58,489 nt of DNA from Nitrosomonas sp. PY1 (lineage in GTDB: Bacteria; Pseudomonadota; Gammaproteobacteria; Burkholderiales; Nitrosomonadaceae). Within the stretch, counting starts at the first letter, position 1. Each line of letters begins with the position of its first letter. The notes under the pieces were generated by a model. The model was not told the DNA's origin. It made no database searches and saw only the letters and a list, made by a program, of their open reading frames with translations. Of the stretch, positions 34,327 to 42,513 are shown piece by piece. The position numbers and the translations under genes are program-made. The DNA is taken from positions 1-58,489 of the forward strand of contig NZ_BQXC01000003.1 in assembly GCF_022836435.1 (NCBI RefSeq). Reading direction: 5' to 3'.

Positions 34327-34421
34327 TTATGCATACTTGTCAATTATCTGCTCATCTCTATGTTTGCCAACCTTACTTGTAAAATAACCATCAGCCCAAA
34401 CCTCTCTCCCCCTGAGCTTCT
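34327..34421 (-). pseudogene. IS200-type TnpA C-terminal scrap
   Basis: On the minus strand a 32-codon stretch reads LRGREVWADGYFTSKVG and DEQIIDKYA before a stop. This is the pattern of the C-terminal helix region of IS200/IS605 Y1 transposases. The catalytic part is absent. It is short, so the call is tentative. Confidence 0.45.
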
Positions 34422-34432
34422 ATATAACTTTA

Positions 34433-34451
34433 GAGACCTTTGCAAAACTTC
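34433..34451 (+). repeat. Solo IS5-family tip
   Basis: GAGACCTTTGCAAAACTTC matches, with a 2-bp length difference, the tip of the IS5 relic at 20215-20236 in inverted orientation. The two tips face the 14.2-kb segment between them. No IS5 body follows: the recombinase gene stop lies 3 bp further on. Confidence 0.55.
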
Positions 34452-34453
34452 AC

Positions 34454-35404
34454 TTAATATGCAACCTTAAACGTTGGGCTATCCTCTGGTCGGGTTTTTC
34501 GATGATCATAAATCCTTGTAGTAGCAATATTGGCATGTCCCAGCCATTCTTGCACTTTGGCAATATCTGCTTGATGATCCAGCGCATTGGTGGCTGCTGT
34601 TGCGCGTAAGGAGTGCGCGCCGATTTTGAAACCTAGCTTTTCAGAGTATTTCTGTACCAATTTATAAATACCGTCTGGGGTAATCGGTTTTTGTGATCCC
34701 TTGATGCGATTATTACTGGTTGAACGGAATAAGGCCCCAGTATCTTCCAGGCCATGTCCTGCTGCATCCAGGTAATCATGGATTAAGCCACTGGCGGCAG
34801 GATGCAAAGGTACATAACGAGTTTTTCCTCCTTTTCCAGAAATCTTTATATGGGGTACCCCGCGCCGCTCCTGCTTAAAATCCTTTACTTTTAACCGGCA
34901 CAACTCATCACGCCGCAATGCGTGATAGAGCAGGGTAGCCAATATTGCACGATCACGCTTGCCCTTCAATGAGCTACCATCCGGTACTTCAAGCAATTTG
35001 CGTGCCTGATGATCGCCGATTGCCGGCGTTTTACCTTCATAACTCTCGACTGCAGGACGTTTTACACCCTTGACTGGATTATGCGTAACTGTGTTTTTGT
35101 CGCATAGATATTCAAATAAAGACGATAATGCAGATAAACGGTGTCGGATGCTCATGCTGCTTAATGAACGACTCAACAAATCATCACGCCAGGCAATAAT
35201 ATGAGCACGGGTCACAATCCTGAACTCTCCCGGATTCTGAATGCCCGTGAAATTCATAAAATCCTTTAAGGCATTTTCATAAGCGCGACGAGTGGCTTTG
35301 TTTCCTAAATTGGCAAACCATTCCACTTCAGGTGGAACATCAGCAAGGCCCTGAAATTCTTTTGCAGTGAGTGCGCGATTTCCGGTAGTAATAATGTCTG
35401 TCAT
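34454..35404 (-). CDS. Tyrosine recombinase (XerC/D-like)
   Basis: A 316-residue tyrosine recombinase with an N-terminal SAM-like core-binding domain (about 25-105) and a catalytic domain. The residues R164 (HALRRDEL), K191 (GKGGK), H264-x2-R267 (HSLR), H290 (LGH) and Y299 (RIYDH) are all present. It begins one base after the parE stop region on the same strand, so parD, parE and this gene form one operon. I infer plasmid multimer resolution, the counterpart of the ParA resolvase paired with ParDE in RP4, rather than phage integration. Confidence 0.9.
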   Translation of the reverse strand: MTDIITTGNRALTAKEFQGLADVPPEVEWFANLGNKATRRAYENALKDFMNFTGIQNPGEFRIVTRAHIIAWRDDLLSRSLSSMSIRHRLSALSSLFEYLCDKNTVTHNPVKGVKRPAVESYEGKTPAIGDHQARKLLEVPDGSSLKGKRDRAILATLLYHALRRDELCRLKVKDFKQERRGVPHIKISGKGGKTRYVPLHPAASGLIHDYLDAAGHGLEDTGALFRSTSNNRIKGSQKPITPDGIYKLVQKYSEKLGFKIGAHSLRATAATNALDHQADIAKVQEWLGHANIATTRIYDHRKTRPEDSPTFKVAY

Positions 35405-35405
35405 G

Positions 35406-35753
35406 TTATTTGTTTAGCTCATCATCTTTATGTGGCGTTTCACTACCCATAATCGCTTCATAATCTCTGCCGCCATAAAAAATATTAAGAATAGTGACGA
35501 TTTGTTTGTCTTCAATAACCTCAAAAGCTGCGATCGCGTTTTTATCAATGGCAACGATTCTGAGATTCTTGCGCAAATCATCGCGCTGTTGTCCAATCAA
35601 AGGTATTGTTTTAAGGTCATGGCACTTTAGGCGTAATTTCTCTATATATGTCCACGCGACTTCAGGAAATCCGCTCTTCTCAGTTATATATTCATAAATA
35701 TCAGTCAGGTCTTGTATTGCATCGGGTGTTAAATACACTTCATAGCTTTTCAT
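35406..35753 (-). CDS. parE: ParE/RelE-superfamily toxin
   Basis: A 115-residue toxin with the fold pattern MKSYEVYLTPDAIQDLTDIYEYI and C-terminal IVTILNIFYGGRDYE, the tail motif typical of ParE. ParE toxins poison DNA gyrase, RelE toxins cut mRNA; the sequence favours ParE. It overlaps the parD antitoxin by 14 bp. Confidence 0.85.
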   Translation of the reverse strand: MKSYEVYLTPDAIQDLTDIYEYITEKSGFPEVAWTYIEKLRLKCHDLKTIPLIGQQRDDLRKNLRIVAIDKNAIAAFEVIEDKQIVTILNIFYGGRDYEAIMGSETPHKDDELNK

Positions 35754-36036
35754 AGCCTGGCGTGCTTATTCGTTGTTGATGAAGTTGCTCTAGCTTTTCA
35801 AACGCAGCATCAAGCAAAATAGGTGCACCACTGTGTGCGGATTGTTCCAGGCGCGCTTGAATGGAAGCAATTCTTGCCTGATGTTCTTCTTCCTGTCTTT
35901 GCCATAAGCGCATCGCTTCACGAATAACCTCGCTTGTGGAAGCGTAAGCACCGTCCTTCACTTTTTCTCTAATAATATGCAGCATATCAGGTGGAAGTGT
36001 AATGCTGATTTTTTCTGCTTTATCGGTGCGCTTCAT
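35740..36036 (-). CDS. parD: ParD antitoxin (ribbon-helix-helix)
   Basis: A 98-residue antitoxin. The N-terminal RHH domain reads KISITLPPDMLHIIREKV, then YASTSEVIREAMRLWQ. A charged C-terminal tail wraps ParE. It is the first gene of the parD-parE-recombinase operon. A 17-bp palindrome at 36076-36092 lies 40 bp upstream and is the likely autoregulatory operator. Confidence 0.88.
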   Translation of the reverse strand: MKRTDKAEKISITLPPDMLHIIREKVKDGAYASTSEVIREAMRLWQRQEEEHQARIASIQARLEQSAHSGAPILLDAAFEKLEQLHQQRISTPGYEKL

Positions 36037-36075
36037 TTTTTATTTCCTATGTAAGTTTTTAACGCCTTCCAATTG

Positions 36076-36092
36076 GTAGGATACTATCCTAC
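36076..36092 (-). promoter_or_regulatory. Palindromic operator upstream of parD
   Basis: GTAGGATA-C-TATCCTAC is a perfect 8+1+8 palindrome 40 bp upstream of the parD ATG. ParD-type RHH antitoxins bind such sites to repress their own operon. Confidence 0.55.
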
Positions 36093-36231
36093 TCAACAGA
36101 ATTGAATAAAGCAAAAAAATATTTCAACCTTCTGAATTATAGAATCACCTTACTATTGATAACATATTTTATCAATAGTAAAAAGAAGCCTATCAAAAAG
36201 TATTTTTGTACGAAATATTAAATGAAGTATT

Positions 36232-36261
36232 TAGTCATCATACTATATAGTATGATGACTA
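36232..36261 (+). promoter_or_regulatory. 30-bp perfect palindrome upstream of the MazEF-type pair
   Basis: Positions 36232-36261 form a perfect 30-bp palindrome (outer TAGTCATCATAC, centre TATATA). It ends 27 bp before the antitoxin start and lies over the likely promoter. It is the probable operator for the RHH antitoxin or its toxin complex. Confidence 0.65.
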
Positions 36262-36287
36262 TTTATTCGTAATAATGTGAGCGTGCT

Positions 36288-36518
36288 GTGACACATAGAA
36301 CGACCATTACACTGGATGATGAAAGTTTTGCATTTCTGAATAATATTGCCGGTGATAATCGTAGTGCTTATATCAACGAGCTTTTGAAACAGGAACGCAA
36401 AAACTATCTCAAGCAAGCTTTGCTCAAGGCGAATCAGGAGGAAGCTCAGGATTCTGGCTATCAGAAAGAACTAAAAGAATGGGATATAACCCTGTCCGAT
36501 GGTCTCCCGAATGACTGA
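36288..36518 (+). CDS. MazE-like RHH antitoxin
   Basis: 76 residues with a GTG start at 36288. The N-terminus THRTTITLDDESFAFLNN is an RHH beta-strand and helix, followed by a lysine-rich helix and an acidic tail. Its stop overlaps the toxin start by 8 bp. It should neutralise the MazF-like toxin and bind the upstream palindrome. Confidence 0.8.
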   Translation: MTHRTTITLDDESFAFLNNIAGDNRSAYINELLKQERKNYLKQALLKANQEEAQDSGYQKELKEWDITLSDGLPND

Positions 36519-36852
36519 GTTTAAGCAACTAGATATTTATTGGGTTGATCTGGAGCCAACCAAGGGTGCGGAAACTAAAAAGTTAAGACCGTGCGTAATT
36601 GTTCAGGGCGACCTTGTGAATATCCAATCAAAAACCCTGATTGTAGCACCGATGCTACCCAACCATAAGTCCTGGCCATTTGCAGTAAATCTGACACCAA
36701 CCAATAATAACGGATTGGATAAAGATCGTCATATTAATCTCAAGCAATTACGTGCAATTGATATCTCTCGAATTGGCAAAAAGCAAGGCAGGCTTGAGAG
36801 TGAATGTTTGCAATCGATCAAACAAGCTTTAGCAATTGTTTTTGATTTATAG
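36511..36852 (+). CDS. mazF: MazF/PemK-type endoribonuclease toxin
   Basis: About 113 residues of the MazF/PemK fold: KQLDIYWVDLEPTKGAETKKLRPCVIVQ, the typical RGDI-V-L-P-x-G-E-x-R-P-V-V pattern in altered form, with APMLP and later beta-strands. I chose ATG 36511, which overlaps the antitoxin stop, over the ATG 12 bp upstream. MazF toxins cut single-stranded mRNA at short sites. The third classical toxin-antitoxin module on this plasmid. Confidence 0.88.
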   Translation: MTEFKQLDIYWVDLEPTKGAETKKLRPCVIVQGDLVNIQSKTLIVAPMLPNHKSWPFAVNLTPTNNNGLDKDRHINLKQLRAIDISRIGKKQGRLESECLQSIKQALAIVFDL

Positions 36853-36966
36853 TTATTCCAATATTTTACGGCAAGTGTGTTACATAAACCTTAAATAAGT
36901 ATAGAGTTTAAGCAGTGATTCAAGGGCTGAAAACTGTAAAAAATAGCGGGAAAAGAACTTTTTCGT

Positions 36967-36989
36967 TGTTGATACCGTTTTAAAATTGA
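36967..36989 (+). repeat. Solo IS21-family terminus
   Basis: TGTTGATACCGTTTTAAAATTGA differs by one base from the left end of the IS21-family element at 39565. It stands alone with no transposase, upstream of the 37053 gene. It implies an earlier IS21 copy or a one-ended event in this island. Confidence 0.65.
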
Positions 36990-37052
36990 ACCTTACAGGC
37001 AAGATTGCATTGGTCACGGGTATTTCTTCATTCTGATGAAAGATAAGGCAAG

Positions 37053-37511
37053 ATGACAAATAAGAAACTGTATGGCGCAAAGAAAGATTTTGAAGCCGAT
37101 GTTGTGGGGTCTGTTGAAGAAGGAAATCCCAGTGAAGTAACTCACGCTGCATTTATCGTAGCGAACTATAGAGTAAAGAATTCCCAGCCAAAATCAAAGC
37201 GGGTAGGCAAATGGCTGTTCTTTGTTGCCGAAAAATATATTGACGACACATGGCGCAACGTAACGAAGGCTGTTGAAGATGGAAAACTATGGAAGCAGGC
37301 TAAGGTATCCACTGCTTGGCGTAGCAAGGGCGACGTTTATGTCGTGTGTGTATACACCTACGATTGTGATGATGAGAGCGATGTTATGAGAATAAGGGAT
37401 CATTTGCGTGAAATGGGATTCAAAAGAGCTGCGTCATATAAAAGCGATGAACAAACCCATGCTGGTATCTATTCTGACCTCTCAGCGGGTTTTGCCCTGT
37501 ATAAAGCCTAA
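37053..37511 (+). CDS. DUF1917/Bles03-like (putative phosphothreonine-lyase-fold) protein
   Basis: A 152-residue soluble protein. The region VGKWLFFVAEKYIDDTWRNV, with KLWKQAKVSTAW and VYVVCVYTYDCDDESDVMRI, matches the pattern of small proteins annotated as putative phosphothreonine-lyase domain or DUF1917. No biochemical function is established for the bacterial family. It precedes the DNA methyltransferase by 40 bp on the same strand, so the two may be co-transcribed. RBS AAGGCAAG. Confidence 0.6.
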   Translation: MTNKKLYGAKKDFEADVVGSVEEGNPSEVTHAAFIVANYRVKNSQPKSKRVGKWLFFVAEKYIDDTWRNVTKAVEDGKLWKQAKVSTAWRSKGDVYVVCVYTYDCDDESDVMRIRDHLREMGFKRAASYKSDEQTHAGIYSDLSAGFALYKA

Positions 37512-37551
37512 CCTTTATCAAAAGCTATAAGAAATCTGACAAGGTGGTGCT

Positions 37552-39564
37552 TTGAACGCTGTAGAGATTGAAGAAGCAATATCCAAACTGGCGGAGCAAC
37601 CATTTGATCCGGCACAATTCCCCTATGCGTTTTTGGAGGCATTTGGGAACAAAGCCACGACCATCAGCCGCTTGAGAAGCGGCAATTCCAACAAAACCGA
37701 TATTGAAGGCGCGGTGCTTCAGTATAACAATATCCACATGGCGGTTTGCCCATCTGGTGAAGTGCTGAAAATACTGGATAATCTGAAAAACAGTCCCGCC
37801 ACCGCACGCCAGAAAGCAAAGTTCATCCTTGCGACGGATGGAGACGATTTTCAGGCGGAAGACCTGACAAGCGGTGAGACGGTTGCTTGCACTTACAGAG
37901 ATTTTCCTGACCATTTTGGCTTTTTTCTGCCTCTGGCCGGGATCAGCACGGTCAAACAAATCAGTGACAATGCTTTTGACATCAGGGCGACTGGTCGTCT
38001 GAACAAGCTGTATGTTGAGCTTCTGAAAGATAACCCCGAATGGGGAACCGAAGAACGCCGCCCTGACATGAACCACTTCATGGCACGGTTAATTTTCTGC
38101 TTCTTTGCGGAGGATACAGATATTTTTAATGGCAGTGGTCTGTTCACAACCACTATTGATCAAATGAGCGCAAAAGATTCGTCAAACACTCACAAAGTGA
38201 TTAGCGAGATTTTTCGCGCCATGAACACCAAGATAGATGATCGGGAGACAGCACAACTGCCACGCTGGACAGATACATTTCCGTATGTGAACGGCGGTCT
38301 TTTCTCCGGCGGGACAGAAACACCGCACTTTAGCAAGATTGCACGTACCTATCTGCTTCATGTCGGTAAGCTGGATTGGAAGAAAATCAATCCTGATATT
38401 TTTGGCTCGATGATCCAAGCCGTGGCAGAGGATGACGAGCGCGGCGCATTGGGAATGCATTATACCAGCGTACCCAATATTCTGAAGGTGTTGAACCCGC
38501 TATTTTTGAATGATCTGCATGCCAAACTTGAAGAAGCTGGTGATAATCCGCGCATGCTGTTGAACCTCCGCAAGCGTATGGCAAGGATTCGGGTGTTTGA
38601 CCCCGCCTGCGGTTCAGGTAATTTCCTGGTGATTGCCTATAAACAAATGCGGGAAATTGAGGTGGAAATTAACCGTCGGCGTGGAGAAGAACACCAGCAC
38701 ACGGAAATCCCACTCACGAATTTCCGAGGCATTGAACTGCGCGACTTCCCAGCAGAAATTGCCCGTCTTGCTTTAATCATTGCTGAGTATCAATGTGATG
38801 TGCTTTATCGCGGGCAAAAACTGGCTTTGTTGCAGTTTCTGCCGTTGGAGGCCCAAAACTGGATCACTTGTGGCAATGCTCTCCGGCTGGATTGGTTGAA
38901 TATCTGCCCTGCAACCGGCACTGGTGTAAAACTGTATAGTGATGACTTATTCAGCACACCGCTTGATCAAGCACAGATCGACTTTGAAAATGAAGGTGGC
39001 GAAACTTACATTTGTGGTAACCCGCCCTATAAGGGAAGTCAATCGCAGGACGATGCGCAGAAGGTCGATCTGGAAGCAGTGTTTGAGGGAACGAGTGTAA
39101 ATTGGAAGGGACTAGACTATGTAGGCGGATGGTTCCAGAAAGCAGCGAACTATTGCAGGATAGCGTCTGCTTCGTTTGCCTTCGTGAGCACCAACTCAAT
39201 TTGTCAAGGAAAAGCAGTCTCTGCTCTTTGGCCGCATGTCCTTAGAAGTGATCATGAAATCAATTTCGCTTACACGAGCTTCAAGTGGGCAAATCTTGCT
39301 AGTCACAACGCGGGAGTAACAGTCGCCATTATAGGTGTAGGCCCACGAAACACATCGAAAAAACGCCTATTCGTAACCGTGGCAAATAACTCTATCGAGA
39401 CAAGAGATGTAAAGTACATCAATGCCTATCTTGTTTCCGGCCCAGAAATCTACATTGAACCACGGAACGAGAACCTCAGCGGTCTGAGTTTAATGGCATT
39501 TGGTAACATGCCAATTGACGGTGGATTTCTGTCCTTCAACAAAGATGAGATAGAGTCTGCCGGG
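37552..39564 (+). pseudogene. N6-adenine DNA methyltransferase of MmeI/YeeA type, truncated by IS21
   Basis: About 670 residues remain, starting at TTG 37552 behind AAGGTGG. An N-terminal nuclease-like or spacer region is followed by the methyltransferase domain. SAM motif I is FDPACGSGNFL (residue 349 on) and the catalytic motif is NPPY at 490-493. Family members run to about 900 residues with a target-recognition domain at the end; that part is gone because an IS21-family element interrupts the gene at 39565. No continuation is found beyond the element. It could modify DNA only if the core still folds. Originally a type IIG/BREX-like modification enzyme. Confidence 0.85.
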
Positions 39565-39713
39565 TGTTGATACCGGTTTAAAATTGACCACCCATTACGG
39601 TTGAAATTTGACCAGGGGAAAATAGAGCGCAGGATACTACGCATCTGTGGATAAGTCGACCAGACTGGATTGGTAATTTGCCTCCTGTTGATGTTTTAGT
39701 TTGTTGTAATTGA

Positions 39714-40523
39714 CTACGAATCGACCAGATTTTCTTCTGGAGAATATTTTTCTTTTTCCCGCTGCTGTATTCTGATCTTTGCATTGGCTGTACTTTGTTT
39801 GTAGCGGAAAGACTCGTTGCCGGTTTCGATGATGTGGCAATGGTGTGTGAGTCGATCCAGCAGCGCTGTAGTCATTTTGGCGTCGATGAATACGATGCTC
39901 CATTCTGCGAATGCGAGGTTGGTGGTGATAATGATACTGGTACGTTCATACAACCTGGAGAGTAGATGAAACAATAGTGCGCCACCGGCTTGTGAGAATG
40001 GCAGATAGCCCAGTTCGTCGAGAATGACCAGGTCGATCTGCAACAGCCGCAAGGCAAGCCTGCCTTGTTTGCCCGCTGATTTTTCTTGTTCCAGACTATT
40101 GGCCAGATCGATGGCGCTGAAGAAGCGTACCTTTTTATTGTGATGCTGGATGCCTGAAGTGCCGATGGCAATGGCCAGGTGTGTTTTGCCAGTACCGGTG
40201 CCGCCGACCAACACCAGGTTCTGTGCAGCGGCTGTAAATTCCATTGTAGCCAGCTGATGAATCAGTTGCTGATCGACTTTGGACTGACTGAAGTCGAAGC
40301 CCTGTAAGTGGCGCTGCACCGGGAATCTGGCAGCTTGTGTCTGATAGCGAATGGAACGGAGGTTGCGCTCGGTTGTTTCAGCCTGGAGTAACTGGTTTAG
40401 CAGTGTGTCTGCGAAATTAAAACTGTCAGCGACATCGGGCGTATTCTGTTGCCTCAGTTCAGCATAGGAGCTGGCCATGCCATATAATTTCAGCGCTTTG
40501 AATTGCGCAAGTATGTCAGACAT
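39714..40523 (-). CDS. istB: IstB, AAA+ helper ATPase of IS21
   Basis: A 269-residue DnaC/IstB-type ATPase with Walker [12 protein letters not shown], Walker [13 protein letters not shown] and arginine-region residues. It selects the target and activates the IstA transposase. The start overlaps the istA end by 8 bp, as in other IS21 elements. Confidence 0.95.
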   Translation of the reverse strand: MSDILAQFKALKLYGMASSYAELRQQNTPDVADSFNFADTLLNQLLQAETTERNLRSIRYQTQAARFPVQRHLQGFDFSQSKVDQQLIHQLATMEFTAAAQNLVLVGGTGTGKTHLAIAIGTSGIQHHNKKVRFFSAIDLANSLEQEKSAGKQGRLALRLLQIDLVILDELGYLPFSQAGGALLFHLLSRLYERTSIIITTNLAFAEWSIVFIDAKMTTALLDRLTHHCHIIETGNESFRYKQSTANAKIRIQQREKEKYSPEENLVDS

Positions 40524-42024
40524 GCGGCACCTCTTTGGTGTTCAAACGATCATAGCGCGCCGTATCGGCCTGCGGTTCTTCATTGAGTTTCAGTGTTGTT
40601 TCCACTGACGCTGGTACGTCGGTGTATTTCAGCCGTGCCAATACATTGGCAACATGCTCGGCACTGGGCACGCCGGATTCCAGCACCAGTTCAACAGCGA
40701 CCAGCACAGCTTCCAGCCCATGCGTCGGCACCAGGCTGAGCACTTTTGCCATGATTCGATCGGCCTGCTGACGTTCTCTGCGCCTCAGTGCAATCTGCAG
40801 TTGCAGCAAAGGTGCCGGTAGTTCGGCGAATGGCGCACCGTTGCGCAAGGCCCCCGGTTTCTTCTCAATGACCGGGATATAGTGCTGCCAGTTATAGCTG
40901 ACCTGGTCGCTATCCATCAGACGACTATGACAGGCTGCTACGGCATTGTCATGGACGATCTCGATACGGTCGGCATACTGATGAACGGCCACCACCTGAT
41001 TGACCAGACGACAGGGAACGGAATACCGGTTGCGCAGTAATGTAACCAGACACGTGCTGGATACCCGCGCCAATACTTCGATATAGCCATCGAACGGTGC
41101 TGGCATCGGCATCAGGTACAGTTGTTCTTGTTCCAGTGCATCGGCAAGGGTAATGCCCGCATAATCCGGATGCTCGATTTCAGACCACAGTCCGCGACAG
41201 CGCGTTTCAAGCCATCTGTTTAAGTCATCGAATGAGCCAAACTGTTGTTGCTTGGCTTCATTCCATATGCGGCGGCGCATATCCTGAACATTCTTCTCGA
41301 CAACACCCTTTTCCCAGCCGGAAGCCACATTGCAGAAATCAGGATCGAACAGGTAATGTGCCGTCATCGCAAAGAAGCGCGTATTCACCACACGTCCATT
41401 GCCCTTAGACACCTTGTCCACGGCGGTCTTCATGTTGTCGTAAATGCCGCGTTTCGGCACACCACCAAAAGTAGTGAATGCCCGGGTATGCGCATCAAAC
41501 AGCATTTCGTGACTTTGTGACGGATAAGCCGACAACATGAAAGTACGGCTGGCGCATAGCTTGGTATGGGCTGCCAGTACCTTGCGGTGGATGCCGCCGA
41601 TCACCAGCCATTCTTCGCTCCAGTCAAACTGGAATGCTTCACCCAGCGCAAACTTCAGCGGCACATACGCCGCTTTACTCTGATTCCCTTGATTGCGCCA
41701 GTTGCGAACAAAGTCACATACAATCGTATAACCGCCTGTATAACCCTCGTTCAATATCTCTTTGAACAACATCAACGCCGTGCGCCGGTCCTTCTTCGGA
41801 CGACGCGCATCCGCTTCCAGCGCTAACATTAACCTGGATTCAAACGGTGTCAACTTGCCAGGCTTCTTCGCCCTTTGATATTTAACCGCGCTGTCGCTTG
41901 GCACTTTCAACCACTTCTTGACCGTGTTCCGCGACAAACTCGTTCTTCGTTGAATCTCATTAATTGACAGATGTTCACGGTAAAACATCCGTCGTATCTT
42001 TGCATACATAACCATGGTAATCAC
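40516..42024 (-). CDS. istA: IstA, IS21-family transposase
   Basis: A 502-residue transposase. The N-terminal HTH has the pattern [21 protein letters not shown]. The DDE core begins near QFDWSEEW and includes [13 protein letters not shown] and a final Glu region ([15 protein letters not shown]). It is complete and directly upstream of istB. Confidence 0.95.
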   Translation of the reverse strand: MITMVMYAKIRRMFYREHLSINEIQRRTSLSRNTVKKWLKVPSDSAVKYQRAKKPGKLTPFESRLMLALEADARRPKKDRRTALMLFKEILNEGYTGGYTIVCDFVRNWRNQGNQSKAAYVPLKFALGEAFQFDWSEEWLVIGGIHRKVLAAHTKLCASRTFMLSAYPSQSHEMLFDAHTRAFTTFGGVPKRGIYDNMKTAVDKVSKGNGRVVNTRFFAMTAHYLFDPDFCNVASGWEKGVVEKNVQDMRRRIWNEAKQQQFGSFDDLNRWLETRCRGLWSEIEHPDYAGITLADALEQEQLYLMPMPAPFDGYIEVLARVSSTCLVTLLRNRYSVPCRLVNQVVAVHQYADRIEIVHDNAVAACHSRLMDSDQVSYNWQHYIPVIEKKPGALRNGAPFAELPAPLLQLQIALRRRERQQADRIMAKVLSLVPTHGLEAVLVAVELVLESGVPSAEHVANVLARLKYTDVPASVETTLKLNEEPQADTARYDRLNTKEVPHV

Positions 42025-42131
42025 CTCTTAAATTCTCCTGCCTAAAATTTAAGCAGGATACGGAAATTACCTGGTCAATTTTCAACCGTTACAACTAGCC
42101 TTTTCTGGTCAATTTTCGACCGGTGTCAACA

Positions 42132-42305
42132 CCTTATAGTGAAATAGCCTCGTATGGGAAGCGTCCTAAACTTAGCAACAATATATTGAATTCCAGACTT
42201 TCTGAATTGCTAAAGGGTCGAGGTTTTATCTCTTCAGTAAAAAAAGGAAACGATGGCATAAGAATAATCACACGCAAGTCTGCTGACCTTTCAGAAAGAG
42301 GTTAA
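42132..42305 (+). pseudogene. C-terminal scrap of an unknown gene cut by IS21
   Basis: About 57 codons continue from the IS end: TPYSEIASYGKRPKLSNNIL, then SRLSELLKGRGF, looking like a winged-helix C-terminus. It does not resemble the methyltransferase tail, so the IS did not simply split one gene. A deletion next to the IS is the likely cause. Identity unknown. From here to 42513 no gene is visible. Confidence 0.45.
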
Positions 42306-42513
42306 TGGGCTAGTGTCTCCGACACTCTGCTAATAGAATTTTAATTACAATTGATCGATATCTGCTTGTGGCCGACTGCTGCCGGTTACTATAGGCAGGA
42401 CTCGCCCTCTATAAGAGGACAATCAGAATTAATTGATCGAATGTCAGTTAATTATATACCAGACATCATTGGTTCTAACAAATCAAGTGATTGTTTATTT
42501 GGAGAATTCAATA

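Larger units (their letters stand above)
39565..42131 (-). mobile_element. IS21-family insertion sequence
   Basis: A 2567-bp element bounded by TGTTGATACCGG (39565) and CCGGTGTCAACA (42131). The inverted repeats extend inward (AAAATTGACCA blocks), and further internal repeats lie near 39601 and 42085. It carries intact istA and istB on the minus strand. No target duplication is visible and the flanking genes do not match across it, so adjacent DNA was probably deleted. The element looks active. Confidence 0.92.

Noticed and set aside
34454..35404. Integron integrase
   Set aside because: No attC-like sites or cassette array nearby; the recombinase is tied to parDE.
37525..38076. 183-residue minus-strand ORF opposite the methyltransferase
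   Set aside because: Shadow of a real gene: the plus strand carries conserved methyltransferase-family sequence.
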